Assembly (NCBI GenBank): GCA_014381035.1
Contig: JACMIS010000830.1
Span: forward strand, 1-7,719
DNA length: 7,719 bases
Reading direction: 5' to 3'
From: Armatimonadota bacterium
Lineage (GTDB): Bacteria; Armatimonadota; Armatimonadia; Armatimonadales; Armatimonadaceae
Shown here piece by piece: positions 6,252 to 7,719 of this stretch. The notes beneath the pieces are model-generated. The model made no database searches. It was not told where the DNA came from and saw nothing but the letters and a program-made list of their open reading frames with translations. Numbering within the stretch: the first letter of the stretch is position 1; every line of letters begins with the position of its first letter. The position numbers were made by a program, and so were the translations under genes.

Positions 6252-6851
6252 CACCCCCGACGCCATGTAAATCAAGATCCCCAGAATCCTCGGCAGTTCG
6301 AATAGCCCGTACTCGTGGATATCGAAGGTGACTACCGTGCCGTCCAGTTGGAGGAATTGCCAGTTCGTGCCGCTGGAAAGCACCCCGAAAAGTGGCGTAA
6401 CCGGCTTGCCGCGTTTTTCGTTGAACTTCTGCGCGGCGACCATGCCTGCGATGCATTGTGCCGCACCCGCCGTCACATCTTCCTTTTTTGCTTCCGCGAC
6501 TACGACCACGGGGGCTTCGATCTGAAGGATGAGTGGGTCACGGCTCAGCAAGAAATCACAATAGCCGTACAGGTCGGATTTCCGGTCCACGTTGAAGAGT
6601 TCGCCGGAAAACAACGCGACCTGTCTCCCGAGTTGTTCGCGAACCTCAACCAGGATGGGTGCCACCAGCAGTTCCGAGCGCGGTTTCTCGTTCGACCTGC
6701 CCAGGACGAGCGGCAGATGCCGGGCGATGAGTTCGTTGAGGAAGTTTGAGGAGGCGACAGGATGAATCGCCGCGAAATGATCTGTGGCTTGCGTCACCGT
6801 CAAGCCGAAACGGGATCGAACAGTGTCCAGGGTGAACGATTGGTACGGCAT
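6228..6851 (-). CDS. PD-(D/E)XK nuclease-like protein of unknown function
   Basis: This 207-residue soluble protein resembles a family of stand-alone hypothetical proteins that I recall as frequent in cyanobacteria. The conserved core reads KPRSELLVAPILVEVR (57-71), LFSGELFNVD (80-89), GYCDFLLSRDP (96-106) and APVVVVAEAKKEDVTAGAAQCIAGM (113-137, given in outline). E60, D99, E120-x-K122 and Q132 fit the PD-(D/E)XK nuclease layout (helix Glu, strand Asp, ExK, then a helix Gln). A metal-dependent nuclease or nuclease-derived fold is therefore likely, but no target is known. The start is the ATG at 6851, where the conserved MPYQSF begins and a TATACT box lies nine bases upstream. An in-frame start at 6974 would run back into the flavoprotein gene and is rejected. 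The C-terminus (KNGGAKP) is encoded by the terminator stem. Confidence 0.75.
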   Translation of the reverse strand: MPYQSFTLDTVRSRFGLTVTQATDHFAAIHPVASSNFLNELIARHLPLVLGRSNEKPRSELLVAPILVEVREQLGRQVALFSGELFNVDRKSDLYGYCDFLLSRDPLILQIEAPVVVVAEAKKEDVTAGAAQCIAGMVAAQKFNEKRGKPVTPLFGVLSSGTNWQFLQLDGTVVTFDIHEYGLFELPRILGILIYMASGVKNGGAKP

Positions 6852-6860
6852 GGCAGTTTT

Positions 6861-6866
6861 AGTATA
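6861..6866 (-). promoter_or_regulatory. -10 box (TATACT) for the PD-(D/E)XK-like gene
   Basis: On the minus strand GGTATACT (TATACT at 6866-6861) lies in the 22-bp gap between the flavoprotein stop (6876-6874) and this gene's ATG (6851), nine bases before the ATG. The gene probably has its own promoter and an mRNA with almost no leader. No good -35 is seen upstream, inside the flavoprotein gene. Confidence 0.5.
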
Positions 6867-6873
6867 CCGTTTC

Positions 6874-7719
6874 CTACAGACTGCCTGCTCCTCGCGGCGT
6901 GTATCCGAGCGTGCGCAGTGCCCCTTTGACCAGTGGCGCGGACATGACCCCGGAGTACCATTTCTGCGCGGCACGTTGGTTGGAAACGTTCAGGGTCGGA
7001 TACACATGGACCAGATCGGCGACGGCGGAGACCGGCAGGTTGTGGTGCATCGCCATTACCCACTCGTGGATCAGTTCCCCGGCACGGGGACCGCATACAC
7101 TCGCACCGACGATCTTTCCCAGCTTTCCGACCGTAACGACTTTGACCAACCCCGTCGTGTCGTTCTCTGCAATCGCCCGGTCGTCCTGCGTGAAATGATG
7201 ACGCAGAACCTGCACCGCGTCGCCGTGAATTTCGCGTGCCTTCTCCTCGGTCAGTCCGACGTGCGCGAGCTCGGGCGACGTGAATGTCGCATACGGGACG
7301 AGACGGAGCGGTAATTTTTGCGAACCGGGCAGAAGAATGTTGCGCACCACGGCTTTCGCGGTCTGCTCCGCCATATGCGAGAACTGATGCGCCCCGGTCA
7401 CGTCGCCGCATGCCCAGATCGCGTCGTTGGTGGTGCGCCCATAATCGTCGGTAAGAATCGCACCGTTCCTGCCCCGGTCCACGCCGACGTCATGGAGGTG
7501 GAGCGAATCGGTGTTCGGCTTGCGCCCTGTGGCGACCAGGATTTCGTGGACACGATGCTCCGAACCGTCAGCGAGAACGATGGCGACGGATGCGCCGGAA
7601 GCCCCCCCGCCCCCAATTCTGGGGGAGCCAGAGGAGATACGGGCGGACTAATCGCCTCCCCTTCTGGCTCCCCCAGGATTGGGGGCGGGGGGGCTATCTG
7701 CTCTTTCCGGTGCGTCAAA
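6874..7719 (-). pseudogene. FAD-dependent pyridine nucleotide-disulfide oxidoreductase, interrupted by a palindromic element and cut at the window edge
   Basis: The frame that ends at TAG 6876-6874 encodes the C-terminal half of a mercuric-reductase/dihydrolipoamide-dehydrogenase-type flavoprotein. The order is SVAIVLADGS, HEILVATGRKPNTDSL (end of the NAD domain), WACGDVTGAHQFSHMAEQTA (second FAD-binding motif) and a dimerisation domain with VPYATFTSPELAHVGLTEE and DLVHVYPTLNVSNQRAAQKWY. The last motif has Tyr where lipoamide dehydrogenases have the catalytic His and lacks the following Glu, so it is closer to MerA-like enzymes. The first 8 codons in the window (FDAPERAD) are in the same frame, but 7695-7600 is a palindromic insert with TAG at 7650-7648. 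Starting at an internal GTG (7482) would leave a protein without the FAD/NAD core. It is probably inactive unless the stop is bypassed. The redox-active cysteines would lie beyond the window. Confidence 0.7.
7600..7695. mobile_element. 96-bp palindromic repeat element (MITE/REP-like) inserted in the oxidoreductase gene
   Basis: Arms of 33 nt (7600-7632 and 7663-7695) are reverse complements apart from one T/G mismatch (7618 against 7677), around a 30-nt centre. Each arm holds GCCCCCCCGCCCCC, an AATT/AATC core, then GGGGGAGCCAGA, so there are smaller nested C-run/G-run palindromes. Its C- and G-run composition is unlike the flanking coding sequence. Excising it joins FDAPERAD to SGASVAIVLADGS in one frame. 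No clear target-site duplication is seen and no transposase is encoded, so any movement would need help in trans. Confidence 0.75.

Noticed and set aside
6852..6974. Upstream in-frame start for the PD-(D/E)XK-like gene
   Set aside because: The extra 41 residues overlap the flavoprotein C-terminus and span the -10 box; conserved sequence begins at MPYQSF (6851).
6874..7482. Independent 202-residue gene starting at GTG 7482
   Set aside because: The GTG is an internal Val of the flavoprotein; the homologous sequence continues upstream in frame (HEILVATGRKPNTD) and the short form would lack the FAD-binding core.
7600..7695. CRISPR repeat or rho-independent terminator
   Set aside because: There is one inverted repeat unit, no repeat-spacer series and no T-run, and it lies inside a coding frame.
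7398..7718. Minus-strand open frame of 106 codons through the palindromic element
   Set aside because: It is open through the insert, but past the insert it is out of frame with the flavoprotein and gives a low-complexity Pro/Ser-rich translation.
1..7719. tRNA, rRNA, riboswitch or phage attachment sites
   Set aside because: No cloverleaf, conserved rRNA block, known riboswitch core or integrase-linked direct repeat was seen by reading both strands.

Overview
The window reads as a piece of a GC-rich bacterial chromosome with dense, short-spaced genes on both strands. A small secreted S-layer-homology (SLH) protein, a secreted VIT/VWA protein, a cyanobacterial-style PD-(D/E)XK-like protein and GC-rich palindromic repeats suggest a deep-branching, environmental, diderm-like lineage. 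Armatimonadota is my best guess, with cyanobacterial or Deinococcus-like relatives as alternatives. This is inferred from gene style only; there is no rRNA or other marker to settle it.

Layout, left to right. (1) 1-160, minus: the first 53 codons of a probable MATE-family efflux transporter that runs off the left edge. (2) 161-290: divergent intergenic region with an extended -10 for the next gene. (3) 291-1535, plus: GT-B (GT4-like) glycosyltransferase, followed by a perfect 17-bp inverted repeat. (4) 1649-2212, plus: 187-residue exported SLH protein, apparently from a leaderless mRNA. (5) 3587-2252, minus: a two-gene operon with an 11-nt overlap, made of a winged-helix-type regulator and an AbiEii-like nucleotidyltransferase. 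It looks like an AbiE-type toxin-antitoxin pair. It has a TATAAT box six bases before the first ATG and a perfect 26-bp palindrome over the -35 region. (6) 3731-6202, plus: exported 823-residue VIT + VWA protein with an intact MIDAS, ending in a strong terminator. (7) 6851-6228, minus: 207-residue PD-(D/E)XK-like protein with its own -10 box close to the start. (8) 7719-6874, minus: a MerA/dihydrolipoamide-dehydrogenase-type flavoprotein, cut at the right edge and interrupted by a 96-bp palindromic element carrying an in-frame TAG. Removing exactly those 96 bases restores one continuous reading frame.

The genes do not form one pathway. The common theme is the cell envelope (glycosyltransferase, SLH protein, VIT/VWA protein, MATE pump), with an accessory toxin-antitoxin-like pair between them. 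The most notable points are the palindromic insertion in the oxidoreductase, the TA-like operon with its palindromic operator candidate, the recurring GGTATA(A/C)T box 6-9 bases before start codons (leaderless mRNAs), and two convergent junctions where a hairpin encodes the C-terminus of the minus-strand gene.
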